64,000 nt of DNA from Aquimarina intermedia (lineage in GTDB: Bacteria; Bacteroidota; Bacteroidia; Flavobacteriales; Flavobacteriaceae). Location of the stretch: contig NZ_VNHU01000001.1 of assembly GCF_008124785.1 (NCBI RefSeq), positions 248,001 through 312,000 on the forward strand, written 5' to 3'. Position 1 is the first letter of the stretch; each line of letters begins with the position of its first letter. The position numbers were made by a program, and so were the translations under genes. Shown here piece by piece: positions 46,409 through 54,431 of the stretch. The notes under the pieces are model-generated. The model worked only from the letters and a program-made list of their open reading frames with translations, made no database searches and was not told where the DNA came from.

Positions 46409-48194
46409 TTTTTAACCAATCGTTTCGTTTTTTAAGTGCTTCTTTATTTGCCTGCTCATCCAAAATGATCGCTGTCACAGGATTTTGTTCCAAGTGGAGT
46501 GTCGTTTGCTTCTTTTTACCTAATCGTTCGTAATTGATACGTATAGAATCGCCTGTCTTATACGGAGTAAGAATATTGTCCAACTCTTTTTTATTTCTGA
46601 TCGTATCATTGTCGATAGTACGTATCACATCCCCTTTTTCCAGCCCCGCTCGATAAGCGGGACTATTTTTAATGACGTAGTCTGATAATTTAGCCTGTTC
46701 CTTGTTAAATTTTACTGTTAAGCCACTATACGGTAAGTCTTCGTTTTCTAATTTGATCCCGACTTTTTCAAACAATGTTTTATAATCCGGTCTTTTAGAG
46801 TCGTAAATAAAATCATTAAAAAAATGGCTTGCAAATGCTTTTCCTGTATAGGAGGCTAGAGCATCCTTCAAATTTTTAACTGTATAAGGTGTTTGAGATT
46901 TACCGTAACTGTTCCAGACCAGTTTCATATAATCGTCCAAGTTGAGTGCCGGATCCATAGTTCTTAAAGAAAGATCCAGTGCCAGTCCCAACATACTACC
47001 ATACGAATAATAGGATATGAAAGTATTTCCACGATTAACGGGATCTACCGATTTTGCTGCATCTACGAAGGGGGCTTGAAAACTCATCTCAATTGGGCTA
47101 AAAAAGTCACGGCCCGGTGAATTCCAGACATAGTTGTAGGACTTACTAAGTCCTTCTACATAATCTTTAGTACTCATCAAGCCGGCTCTACATAGAATCA
47201 AATTGGTATAATAACTAGTAAAACCTTCAGCAAACCAAAGCTCACCAGACATATTGGCTTCTTCAAAATTAAAAGGTTCCAAAGATTTGGGTCGAATACG
47301 TTCAACATTCCATGCATGAAAAAATTCGTGAGAGACGGTACCAATATTTTTTTCCATACCGCCATCAGCTAAACTTCTACTGTTGGTAAGGATCGTAGAA
47401 TTGCGATGTTCCATACCATCTCCTGATGCTTGAGAAATATAACAGGCTATAAATGTGTATTCGTTATAATCGAAATCTGGATAACTCCCAAATACTTCTT
47501 TTTGCTCAGGAACAATTTTTTTTATTTTTTCAAAATAGGTGTCTGCGTCTTCTTGTGTGCCATTATGATGTAATGCGAGTTTAATGGTGTATTCTTTACC
47601 TTCCGCCGGTACTTTGAACGCTCTTAGCATATAATTACTTATTTCTATGGGACTATCCATGAAATATTGCAAATTTGGTGCTGTAAATGTTGAATCGTTC
47701 ACTTTTTTAAGTTGTGTAGCAACTTTCCATTCTAAATCTTTTCTAACTTTTACCTGTAATTGACTAGGGGTGTCTTTATAGCTTGGGGCGTATAAAAATG
47801 TAGCAGGGGTATTTAAGTGTGCGTGGCTCTCGTCAATTTGAGAATAGGTTCCGTCAGCACGATCCGCAAATAAAGTGTATGATATTTTTACCGTACCATC
47901 GTGATTTGTGATATTCCACTGATGTGGATTCGGTCTCGTATAATTTAACTTTTCACCAGAGCCGTTCTCTACCTTCACGTCGTATACATTCTTAGCAAAT
48001 TCGTGCAAGGCGTAGCGACCCGGTGATGTTCTGCTCATTCTAACGGCAAGTGTATCCTGGCTAATATCCGTAAAGACAGCTTCTATGGTTGCTTCATGAT
48101 GTACCGCATTTTCAAACGAAATGGTGTATGCTGTATGTTGTGAAAAGAGTGAAGTAAGGGAAAAGAAAACTGTAAAATGCGCAAGTATTTTCAT
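46401..48194 (-). CDS. M61 family metallopeptidase with PDZ domain
   Basis: A 597-residue secreted peptidase of the glycyl-aminopeptidase-like M61 family. The zinc motif HEFFH (His289, Glu290, His293) lies in GTVSHEFFHAWNVERIRP, and the downstream glutamate is in ELWFAEGFTSYY. A C-terminal PDZ domain is at about 480-570 (NSPAYRAGLEKGDVIRTID). The start is ATG 48194 (MKILAHFTVFFSLTSLFSQ), which begins at a signal peptide; an in-frame ATG at 48248 would place 18 residues ahead of it. Likely periplasmic. It precedes and overlaps the GNAT gene. Confidence 0.92.
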   Translation of the reverse strand: MKILAHFTVFFSLTSLFSQHTAYTISFENAVHHEATIEAVFTDISQDTLAVRMSRTSPGRYALHEFAKNVYDVKVENGSGEKLNYTRPNPHQWNITNHDGTVKISYTLFADRADGTYSQIDESHAHLNTPATFLYAPSYKDTPSQLQVKVRKDLEWKVATQLKKVNDSTFTAPNLQYFMDSPIEISNYMLRAFKVPAEGKEYTIKLALHHNGTQEDADTYFEKIKKIVPEQKEVFGSYPDFDYNEYTFIACYISQASGDGMEHRNSTILTNSRSLADGGMEKNIGTVSHEFFHAWNVERIRPKSLEPFNFEEANMSGELWFAEGFTSYYTNLILCRAGLMSTKDYVEGLSKSYNYVWNSPGRDFFSPIEMSFQAPFVDAAKSVDPVNRGNTFISYYSYGSMLGLALDLSLRTMDPALNLDDYMKLVWNSYGKSQTPYTVKNLKDALASYTGKAFASHFFNDFIYDSKRPDYKTLFEKVGIKLENEDLPYSGLTVKFNKEQAKLSDYVIKNSPAYRAGLEKGDVIRTIDNDTIRNKKELDNILTPYKTGDSIRINYERLGKKKQTTLHLEQNPVTAIILDEQANKEALKKRNDWLKNE

Positions 48195-48505
48195 TTTTTC
48201 GAATTGAGATAAGGATGTATTCTCAAATATAGGTATTATTGAACTCATCTTGACTTTTTCTATTTCCTAAAAAATTACTGAAATTCCCCCCATATTTCGT
48301 TACTTTTCTTATCTATAGCGCTGCTATAGCTTTCATAAAGTGTCTCATCTTGTCAAATTTTAACTCATTTTCGGTTAAACATAAAAATCAAGATGAGTTC
48401 CATTAAAATGTGTAAACGTGCTCAAAAGGATTTCATTAATTTTGTTATATATCAATTGATCGCTTTTGAATTTATTAATCGATTTTAAAACATACGCTAG
48501 GTATA
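48195..48505. promoter_or_regulatory. 311 bp divergent control region upstream of bioF with palindrome and triple motif
   Basis: This region separates the M61 gene (minus) from bioF (plus). It contains a 13 bp sequence GAACTCATCTTGA (48241-48253) whose exact inverted copy is at 48388-48400, plus a third partial copy CTCATCTTG at 48344-48352. A separate palindrome, CTATAGC-GCT-GCTATAG, is at 48313-48329. No ORF is seen. Spacing and symmetry suggest binding sites for a regulator of one or both genes. Confidence 0.55.
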
Positions 48506-49681
48506 ATGAAGTTTCCGGATCGCTTAACGATAAAACTTACTAAAAGAGAGGCAGAAAATACACTTCGTACAATTACTGTCTCAGAAGGCAAAGTGGATTT
48601 TTCTTCAAATGATTATTTAGGCTATGCTAAATCAAAAGCCATACACGATCAAGTAACTCTTGAGTTACAAGCACAAGATGGGACGATTAATGGTGCTACA
48701 GGTTCGAGATTAATAACCGGTTCTTCGCTGCAAACTGAGACTCTAGAAGATAATCTTGCAAAGTATCATGAAGCAGACTCGGCCTTGCTTTATAATTCTG
48801 GCTATGATGCTAATATTGGTTTCTTCTCAGCAGTTCCTCAGCGTGGTGATGTAATTATATATGACGAGTTGATACATGCTTCTATACGAGATGGTATGCA
48901 GATGAGCTTGGCCAAAGCTTATAAATACACACATAACGATTTGAATAGTTTAGAGCAAAAGATCATTGCAGCTAAACAATCAAAACCAGAGGCAACTGCG
49001 ATTTATGTAGTAACCGAGTCGGTATTTTCAATGGATGGTGACACACCTGATTTAAAAGAATTCGTTGCTTTGTGTTTCAAGTATCAAGTATATCCAATTA
49101 TCGATGAGGCGCATGCTGTCGGGGTTTTTGGGAACTACGGCGCAGGATTAGTGCAAGAATTCGGACTGCAAGACAAGGTGTTTGCACGTATTACAACGTT
49201 TGGCAAAGCCGTAGGAGCCCATGGCGCTATAGTTTTAGGGAGTGCACAGCTTAGAACTTTTTTGATTAATTTTTCACGAAGCTTTATTTATACTACGGGA
49301 CTGCCGCCACATTCGATAGCAACTATCGCTACGGCTTATCACTTTTTGAGACAAGGGAATGAACAGCAGCTTTTAAAAAAGAATATTCAATTTTTTAAGC
49401 AACAAATTCAGGTAGAAGGTATTCAACACTTGTTTATTGTCAGCGATTCAGCGATTCAATGCTGTTTGCTACAAGGAAATGAAAAAGTAAAGGCTATTGC
49501 AAAAAAAATACAAAATCAAGGATATGATGTGCGGGCGATTCTGTCCCCCACGGTTCCGGCAGGTGCAGAACGCTTGCGTTTTTGCATACATTCTTATAAT
49601 TCTAAAGACGAAATCACTAATGTTTTAAACTTGTTAGCTACTTTTGTCCGAGAATACGCAATGCAAGATCATGACAACTAA
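48506..49681 (+). CDS. bioF: 8-amino-7-oxononanoate synthase
   Basis: A 391-residue PLP enzyme of the alpha-oxoamine synthase family. It joins pimeloyl-thioester and alanine in the first step of biotin ring assembly. Signatures: FSSNDYLGYA, GATGSRLITG, IIDEAHAVGVFG (Asp200, His203 at the PLP ring) and the Schiff-base Lys234 in TTFGKAVGAHG. ATG start. First gene of bioF-bioD-bioA; bioD begins 11 bp before its end. Confidence 0.94.
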   Translation: MKFPDRLTIKLTKREAENTLRTITVSEGKVDFSSNDYLGYAKSKAIHDQVTLELQAQDGTINGATGSRLITGSSLQTETLEDNLAKYHEADSALLYNSGYDANIGFFSAVPQRGDVIIYDELIHASIRDGMQMSLAKAYKYTHNDLNSLEQKIIAAKQSKPEATAIYVVTESVFSMDGDTPDLKEFVALCFKYQVYPIIDEAHAVGVFGNYGAGLVQEFGLQDKVFARITTFGKAVGAHGAIVLGSAQLRTFLINFSRSFIYTTGLPPHSIATIATAYHFLRQGNEQQLLKKNIQFFKQQIQVEGIQHLFIVSDSAIQCCLLQGNEKVKAIAKKIQNQGYDVRAILSPTVPAGAERLRFCIHSYNSKDEITNVLNLLATFVREYAMQDHDN

Positions 49682-50312
49682 AAAGAGTAATACACCTAAA
49701 CGAATTTTTATTACCGGAATTGGTACCGAAGTAGGAAAGACTATTACTTCTGCCATTGTGGTTGAAGCACTTCAGGCAGATTATTTCAAACCTATACAAG
49801 CAGGAGATTTGGACTATGGCGATGCTGATAAGGTAAGAGCATTAGTTGCTAACAAAAAATCGACATTTCACTCTAATAGTTATGCGCTTCAAACACCTAT
49901 GAGTCCGCATGCAGCTGCAGAAAAGGAAGGGGTTACAATTGAAAGTGCAAATATTATTTTTCCAAAAACGGATAACGCCCTAGTGGTGGAAGGAGCTGGA
50001 GGATTACTCGTTCCACTTAACGATACAGAAACCATTTTAGATCTCATACCTAAAGAGTATACAGTTATTGTCGTATCTAGACACTATCTGGGGAGTATCA
50101 ATCATACCCTTATGACCTTAAAACTTCTGGAACAACTTGGATTTAATATTGCTTTAATTTACAGTGGAGCGCCACACCCTACTACAGAAGCGATCATTCA
50201 GAAGATGAGTAAGGTGAAAGTGGTCGGAAGAATCGATGAAGAACCTTATTTCGACCAGCGTGTGATAGCAGAATATGCTGAGCTTTTTAGACATGAATTA
50301 CAAGCACTATAA
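49671..50312 (+). CDS. bioD: dethiobiotin synthetase
   Basis: This 213-residue ATP-dependent enzyme closes the ureido ring of dethiobiotin from diaminopelargonic acid and CO2. The P-loop is GIGTEVGKT (16-24). Other family motifs are PHAAAEKEG, the VEGAGGLLVPL glycine-rich segment and VVVSRHYLGSINHTLMT. I chose ATG 49671 (MTTKKSNTPKRIF), which overlaps bioF by 11 bp; an in-frame TTG at 49644 is less likely. The bioA start follows 27 bp later. Confidence 0.95.
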   Translation: MTTKKSNTPKRIFITGIGTEVGKTITSAIVVEALQADYFKPIQAGDLDYGDADKVRALVANKKSTFHSNSYALQTPMSPHAAAEKEGVTIESANIIFPKTDNALVVEGAGGLLVPLNDTETILDLIPKEYTVIVVSRHYLGSINHTLMTLKLLEQLGFNIALIYSGAPHPTTEAIIQKMSKVKVVGRIDEEPYFDQRVIAEYAELFRHELQAL

Positions 50313-50339
50313 AACTGTAGGTGGTTTAAATTGACTATT

Positions 50340-51608
50340 ATGAGTACACTTCAAGAAAGAGATAAAAAGCATTTATGGCATCCATTAACGCAACATCAAA
50401 TACATCCTGAGGCATTGCCTATTGTCAAGGCTAAAGGAGCTGTGCTATATGATGATGAAGGAAAGTCTTATATCGACGGAATTTCATCTTGGTACACTGC
50501 AATGTATGGACATTGTAATCCCTATATTTTGGAGAAGGTGAAGCAACAAATGGAGACATTGGATCAAATCGTATTTGCCGGCTTCACACATGGTCCGGCG
50601 ATCGAACTTTCTGAAGCTTTAATTGATATTTTACCGGATAATCAGCAGAAAATTTTCTTTTCTGACAATGGATCCACAGCCAATGAGGTTGCTATTAAAA
50701 TGGCCTTGCAATATTTTTTTAATCGGGGAGAAAAACGCAATACGATTATTGCCTTCGAAGATGGGTTTCATGGAGATACCTTTGGAGCTATGTCAGCTTC
50801 TGGGCTCTCTGTATACAATGGTCCTTTTGAAGAATTTTTTATCGACGTTAAACGGGTTGCAGTACCTACCGATAAAAATATCTCTGAAGTTTTAGCGTCT
50901 TTGAAAACTATCATAACAGAAAATGAGGTGGCAGCCTTCATTTACGAACCATTAGTTCAGGGGGCTAATGCTATGACAATGTTTGAAGCAGAACATTTGG
51001 ATCAGTTGTTAAGAGTTTGCAGAGAACATGGAGTATTACTAATTGCAGATGAAGTAATGACTGGATTTGGTAAAACCGGAAAGCATTTTGCTTCAGAATA
51101 TATGCAAGTGCAGCCGGATCTTATCTCCTTATCAAAAGCACTAACGGCAGGTTTTGTACCGATGGCCGTTACGAGTTGTACGCAAGCGATCTATGATGCT
51201 TTTTTGGATAATAGCATTGGGAAAGCTTTTTTTCATGCACATACGTATTCTGCAAATCCAATAGCATGCTCAGTAGCATTAGCAGGAATCATCTTATTAC
51301 AATCTGACGAAATTCAGCAGGGTATTGAGCATATTACCGCTAGACATCGTGAATTTGACCAAAAAATAAAGGAACACCCCAGAGTTCGGTCGACACGACA
51401 AATGGGCGTGATCTATGCCTTAGATTTAGAAATTGAAATGGATCGCTATGGCAAGCAACGCTATGAAATTTTTAACCATTTTATGGATCAGGGTGTGGCG
51501 CTAAGACCACTTGGCAATACGATCTACGTCTTGCCGCCTTATGTTACTACTGATGAACAACTGAACAAAGTATATGGAAGTATTTTGAAGTTGTTGGACA
51601 AACTTTAA
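50340..51608 (+). CDS. bioA: adenosylmethionine--8-amino-7-oxononanoate transaminase
   Basis: This 422-residue class III aminotransferase makes 7,8-diaminopelargonate using S-adenosylmethionine as amino donor. Signatures: HLWHPLTQH near the N-terminus, SDNGSTANEVAIKMA, FEDGFHGDTFGAMS, LLIADEVMTGFGKTG and the PLP Lys266 in SLSKALTAG. I chose ATG 50340 (MSTLQERDKKHLWHP); a TTG three codons upstream (50331) is in frame. Its TAA overlaps the stop of the minus-strand coa1-like gene (TTAA, 51605-51608). Confidence 0.96.
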   Translation: MSTLQERDKKHLWHPLTQHQIHPEALPIVKAKGAVLYDDEGKSYIDGISSWYTAMYGHCNPYILEKVKQQMETLDQIVFAGFTHGPAIELSEALIDILPDNQQKIFFSDNGSTANEVAIKMALQYFFNRGEKRNTIIAFEDGFHGDTFGAMSASGLSVYNGPFEEFFIDVKRVAVPTDKNISEVLASLKTIITENEVAAFIYEPLVQGANAMTMFEAEHLDQLLRVCREHGVLLIADEVMTGFGKTGKHFASEYMQVQPDLISLSKALTAGFVPMAVTSCTQAIYDAFLDNSIGKAFFHAHTYSANPIACSVALAGIILLQSDEIQQGIEHITARHREFDQKIKEHPRVRSTRQMGVIYALDLEIEMDRYGKQRYEIFNHFMDQGVALRPLGNTIYVLPPYVTTDEQLNKVYGSILKLLDKL

Positions 51609-52045
51609 AAAATTGAGTTTTGTTGTTCAAAACCGAGCAAATCAATCTGCTCGTCGGTGCCATCGATAATTACATAGATTTCAGAATAGTTCCAGTGATC
51701 CTCCTGTTTCGTGCCAACTACATAGAGTCGGGCTTTTCCTTTGGGTCCTTTAATAGGTATGCTGATATCAGCAGTACCTCTATCATTTTCTAAGGATAAT
51801 GAACCTTGCATGATACCATCTTTTTCTATAGGTTCTCCCAGAATTCCGACAATGTATTGATCTTGTCGAACTCGTTCTAGACCCGATTCATAGGGATCAG
51901 AAGAAGTCACCATTTTACTAACTCCGAAAACTAAAGAGCCCAAAAAAAGAATTACTAATAAGATAATAGTCAGGCATCCGCCAAGGGGAACTACCCATCC
52001 CCAATTTCTGCCAAACCAACTTTTGTGCTCTGTAGTGTGCTCCAT
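51605..52045 (-). CDS. Coa1-like (cytochrome c oxidase assembly factor 1) family membrane protein
   Basis: A 146-residue protein with one membrane helix (about residues 17-42, WVVPLGGCLTIILLVILFLG) and a periplasmic alpha/beta domain with IVGILGEPIEKDGIMQG, RGTADISIPIKGPKGKARLYV and WNYSEIYVII, the hallmarks of the Coa1/TIM21-like fold. In mitochondria Coa1 helps mature cytochrome oxidase; the bacterial role is not established. It sits between bioA and the ketoacyl synthase gene on the opposite strand. ATG start. Confidence 0.82.
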   Translation of the reverse strand: MEHTTEHKSWFGRNWGWVVPLGGCLTIILLVILFLGSLVFGVSKMVTSSDPYESGLERVRQDQYIVGILGEPIEKDGIMQGSLSLENDRGTADISIPIKGPKGKARLYVVGTKQEDHWNYSEIYVIIDGTDEQIDLLGFEQQNSIF

Positions 52046-52081
52046 AATCTTATAAAAATAGCATATGTGTTTCTGGTTATT

Positions 52082-52103
52082 GTTCTTAACAAACGTTAAG
52101 AAC
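52082..52103. promoter_or_regulatory. perfect palindrome upstream of the ketoacyl synthase promoter
   Basis: GTTCTTAAC (52082-52090) and GTTAAGAAC (52095-52103) are perfect inverted arms around AAAC. The site lies 20 bp upstream of the -33 element of the ketoacyl synthase promoter and 37 bp upstream of the divergent coa1-like gene. It has no T-run and looks like an operator rather than a terminator. Confidence 0.55.
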
Positions 52104-52123
52104 GGATAAAATACTGTATAGCC

Positions 52124-52155
52124 TTTGAACAGAACATTCCAATCCAGTACATTTG
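52124..52155 (+). promoter_or_regulatory. Bacteroidetes-type promoter of the ketoacyl synthase gene
   Basis: TTTG (52124-52127), a 20 bp spacer and TACATTTG (52148-52155) match the consensus -33/-7 pair exactly. Transcription would start near 52160, only about 12 bases before the TTG start codon at 52172. Confidence 0.75.
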
Positions 52156-52171
52156 TTCAAAAATAGAAAAA

Positions 52172-53332
52172 TTGATCGAACCTATCTCTATAACCGGTAT
52201 GGCATCTGTATCGCCTTTGGGTATGAACCAAAATGAAATATGGGAGGCGTACACTAAGGACCAACATAAAATTACTTCGAGAAAATATGTGAGTACTGCT
52301 GCTATAGTTGCAGAACTACCTCGTCATGCGGCGGATCAGATAGCAGTCTTACGCAACAGTACGGCGAATTATCAAGCGTTGGACAACTCGGTTCTTTACG
52401 GACTGTTGGCAGCACGCAATGCTTTTAAAATGGCAGGTTGGGATAAAAATTCGCATTTTGGAATCAATGTAGGCTCTTCGCGTGGAGCCACCTCGCTTTT
52501 TGAAAAGTATCATGAAGAATTTTTAGCCAAGGGAAAATCTTCAACATTAAGTTCGCCAACTACTACTTTAGGTAATATTTCGTCCTGGATTGCACATGAT
52601 TTACAGAGTCAAGGCCCAGAAATTAGTCATTCGATCACCTGTTCTACAGCTTTACACGCCTTGCTCAATGGAGTAGCCTGGATTCAATCAGGTCTAACTG
52701 ATAAGTTTTTGGTAGGAGGAAGCGAAGCGCCGTTAACGGCTTTTACTATTGAACAAATGAAGGCCTTAAAAATATATGCCGCAGATACGAATGCGGACTA
52801 CCCTTGTCAAGCTATGAACCTAAATAAAAAGCAAAATTCGATGTTTTTGGGAGAGGGTGCAGGAGTTATTTGTATGGAGAAGGGCGTACAGAATAATGCG
52901 ATAGCTCTGGTCACAGGAATCGGTTTTGCAACAGAACCATTACAACATAACATATCCATTTCAACTGAAGCTGATTGTTTTCAAAAATCAATGAAAATGG
53001 CACTTCAGGGCATGGATGCTTCCGATATAGATGTCGTTGTAATGCACGCTCCGGGAACCATTAAAGGAGATCAATCTGAGTATAATGCGATAAAGAAAGT
53101 TTTCGGAAGTCAAATGCCTGCTTTAACTACGAACAAGTGGAAAATCGGACATACCTTTGGCGCTAGCGGAATTTTAAGTTTAGAATTTGCTATATTGATG
53201 CTTGTAAATCAGAAGTTTATTAATATTCCATTTGTGACCTCAGATGGAGCACCGCAAAATTTACGAAGGATACTCGTGAACGCTGTAGGTTTTGGTGGAA
53301 ATGCTGTTTCGGTTGTTATTGAGCAACGTTAG
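52172..53332 (+). CDS. beta-ketoacyl-ACP synthase in the biotin locus
   Basis: A 386-residue KAS I/II-type condensing enzyme with the full Cys-His-His triad: Cys157 (HSITCSTALHALL), His292 (VVMHAPGTIKGD) and His327 (KIGHTFGASG). The N-terminus EPISITGMASVSPLG is standard for the family and requires the TTG start at 52172, which fits the promoter just upstream. Length is slightly below FabF (about 410). Its place between bioA and bioB suggests a role in making the pimeloyl chain, rather than housekeeping fatty acid synthesis; that is inference. The next gene follows 18 bp later. Confidence 0.88.
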   Translation: MIEPISITGMASVSPLGMNQNEIWEAYTKDQHKITSRKYVSTAAIVAELPRHAADQIAVLRNSTANYQALDNSVLYGLLAARNAFKMAGWDKNSHFGINVGSSRGATSLFEKYHEEFLAKGKSSTLSSPTTTLGNISSWIAHDLQSQGPEISHSITCSTALHALLNGVAWIQSGLTDKFLVGGSEAPLTAFTIEQMKALKIYAADTNADYPCQAMNLNKKQNSMFLGEGAGVICMEKGVQNNAIALVTGIGFATEPLQHNISISTEADCFQKSMKMALQGMDASDIDVVVMHAPGTIKGDQSEYNAIKKVFGSQMPALTTNKWKIGHTFGASGILSLEFAILMLVNQKFINIPFVTSDGAPQNLRRILVNAVGFGGNAVSVVIEQR

Positions 53333-53350
53333 AAATACTAATGAATTAAA

Positions 53351-54322
53351 ATGAAAAACACAAAACACATAATTTGGGGCTTAGTAGGGTTAGTTTTTGG
53401 GATGCATGCACAACAAAAAATCCATGATGATTTTGAACCGCAATTGTTTACCATTAATGGGTACAATATAAATATTGAAACAAGAGGAAGTGGGGGTCCT
53501 ATTGTTTTTATAGCCGGTGGTCCCGGGGATTCACACGATTATTTACAAGGAAATTTTGGATCCTATTATAAAAGTAATCAAGTAGTTTTTTTTGATGGAT
53601 TAGGCAGAGGTTTGTCTGATGATGCAAAAGATGCGAAGGAATACTCTGTAGCTAATGATGTTGAAATACTGGAAGAGATACGCAAAGTATTGGATCTTGA
53701 GCAATGGTCGGTTGTAGGCCATTCCTATGGAACTATTGTTGCTCAGGCCTATGCCATTAAATACCCAAAAAAGGTCTCAAAAATGATCTTGATTAGTGGT
53801 TTTCACAGTGGTTTAATGTGGCAAGCCAACTGCGACAGTTATAACCAATATGCAAAGACACATTTTCCTCAAAAATGGAAAACTATAGATTCTTTACGCA
53901 AAAAAGGGTTTATTTCTAGAGATAGTCTTTTTTCTAAAGTTTATGGAAGTCTTCCCGTAAAGTATGTGTACTATCACAATACTAAATTAAAACAACCTAT
54001 GCCGAAGAAAGTAAAGCGCTCGTGGAACGCTGAGGTGTATTATGGAATAGTTGGTGATGATGCTGATTTTCACGTAACCGGAAGTATGGGAGCTATTGAT
54101 TTTAGAAAACAATTGTCGCAGATTAAAACACCTACCTTGGTCGTAGCGGGACGTTACGATGGGGTTTCTACACCAGAGTTTGCCATGCAGTATAAGCATT
54201 ATATGCCACAGGCAGAATTTGTAATGTTTGAGAACAGTGGACACAATCCTTATTTAGAGGAGCCAGAGAAATTTTTCAAGTTGTTTGATGAATTTCTCGA
54301 AATTAAAGAAAAAGATAAATAA
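53351..54322 (+). CDS. secreted alpha/beta hydrolase (proline-iminopeptidase-like)
   Basis: A 323-residue alpha/beta hydrolase. It has an apparent signal peptide (about 1-20, GLVFGMHAQ). Motifs: the oxyanion HGGPG-like segment AGGPGDSH (55-62), nucleophile Ser125 in VVGHSYGTIVAQ, the acid in VVAGRYDGVSTP and the catalytic His in NSGHNPYLEEP. The GGPG motif and overall plan match the S33/proline iminopeptidase group. Although it lies in the biotin locus, the signal peptide argues against a cytosolic BioH-like role. Probably co-transcribed with the ketoacyl synthase gene. Confidence 0.85.
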   Translation: MKNTKHIIWGLVGLVFGMHAQQKIHDDFEPQLFTINGYNINIETRGSGGPIVFIAGGPGDSHDYLQGNFGSYYKSNQVVFFDGLGRGLSDDAKDAKEYSVANDVEILEEIRKVLDLEQWSVVGHSYGTIVAQAYAIKYPKKVSKMILISGFHSGLMWQANCDSYNQYAKTHFPQKWKTIDSLRKKGFISRDSLFSKVYGSLPVKYVYYHNTKLKQPMPKKVKRSWNAEVYYGIVGDDADFHVTGSMGAIDFRKQLSQIKTPTLVVAGRYDGVSTPEFAMQYKHYMPQAEFVMFENSGHNPYLEEPEKFFKLFDEFLEIKEKDK

Positions 54323-54375
54323 TTTAAAGCTATATCCAGTAATTCCCAAGAAACAACTATTGATCTTTAATTAAA

Positions 54376-54409
54376 TTTGATAAAGTACCAAGGGATTTTA
54401 CTATTTTTG
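54376..54409 (+). promoter_or_regulatory. candidate bioB promoter
   Basis: TTTG (54376-54379), a 22 bp spacer and TATTTTTG (54402-54409) closely match the Bacteroidetes promoter, with a spacer slightly longer than usual. It ends 22 bp before the bioB ATG. Confidence 0.55.
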
Positions 54410-54431
54410 AAAATTCACATACTGTTGATTT

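Noticed and set aside
53351-54322. Alpha/beta hydrolase as BioH
   Set aside because: It has a signal peptide and the GGPG motif of proline iminopeptidases, whereas BioH acts on cytosolic pimeloyl-ACP methyl ester.
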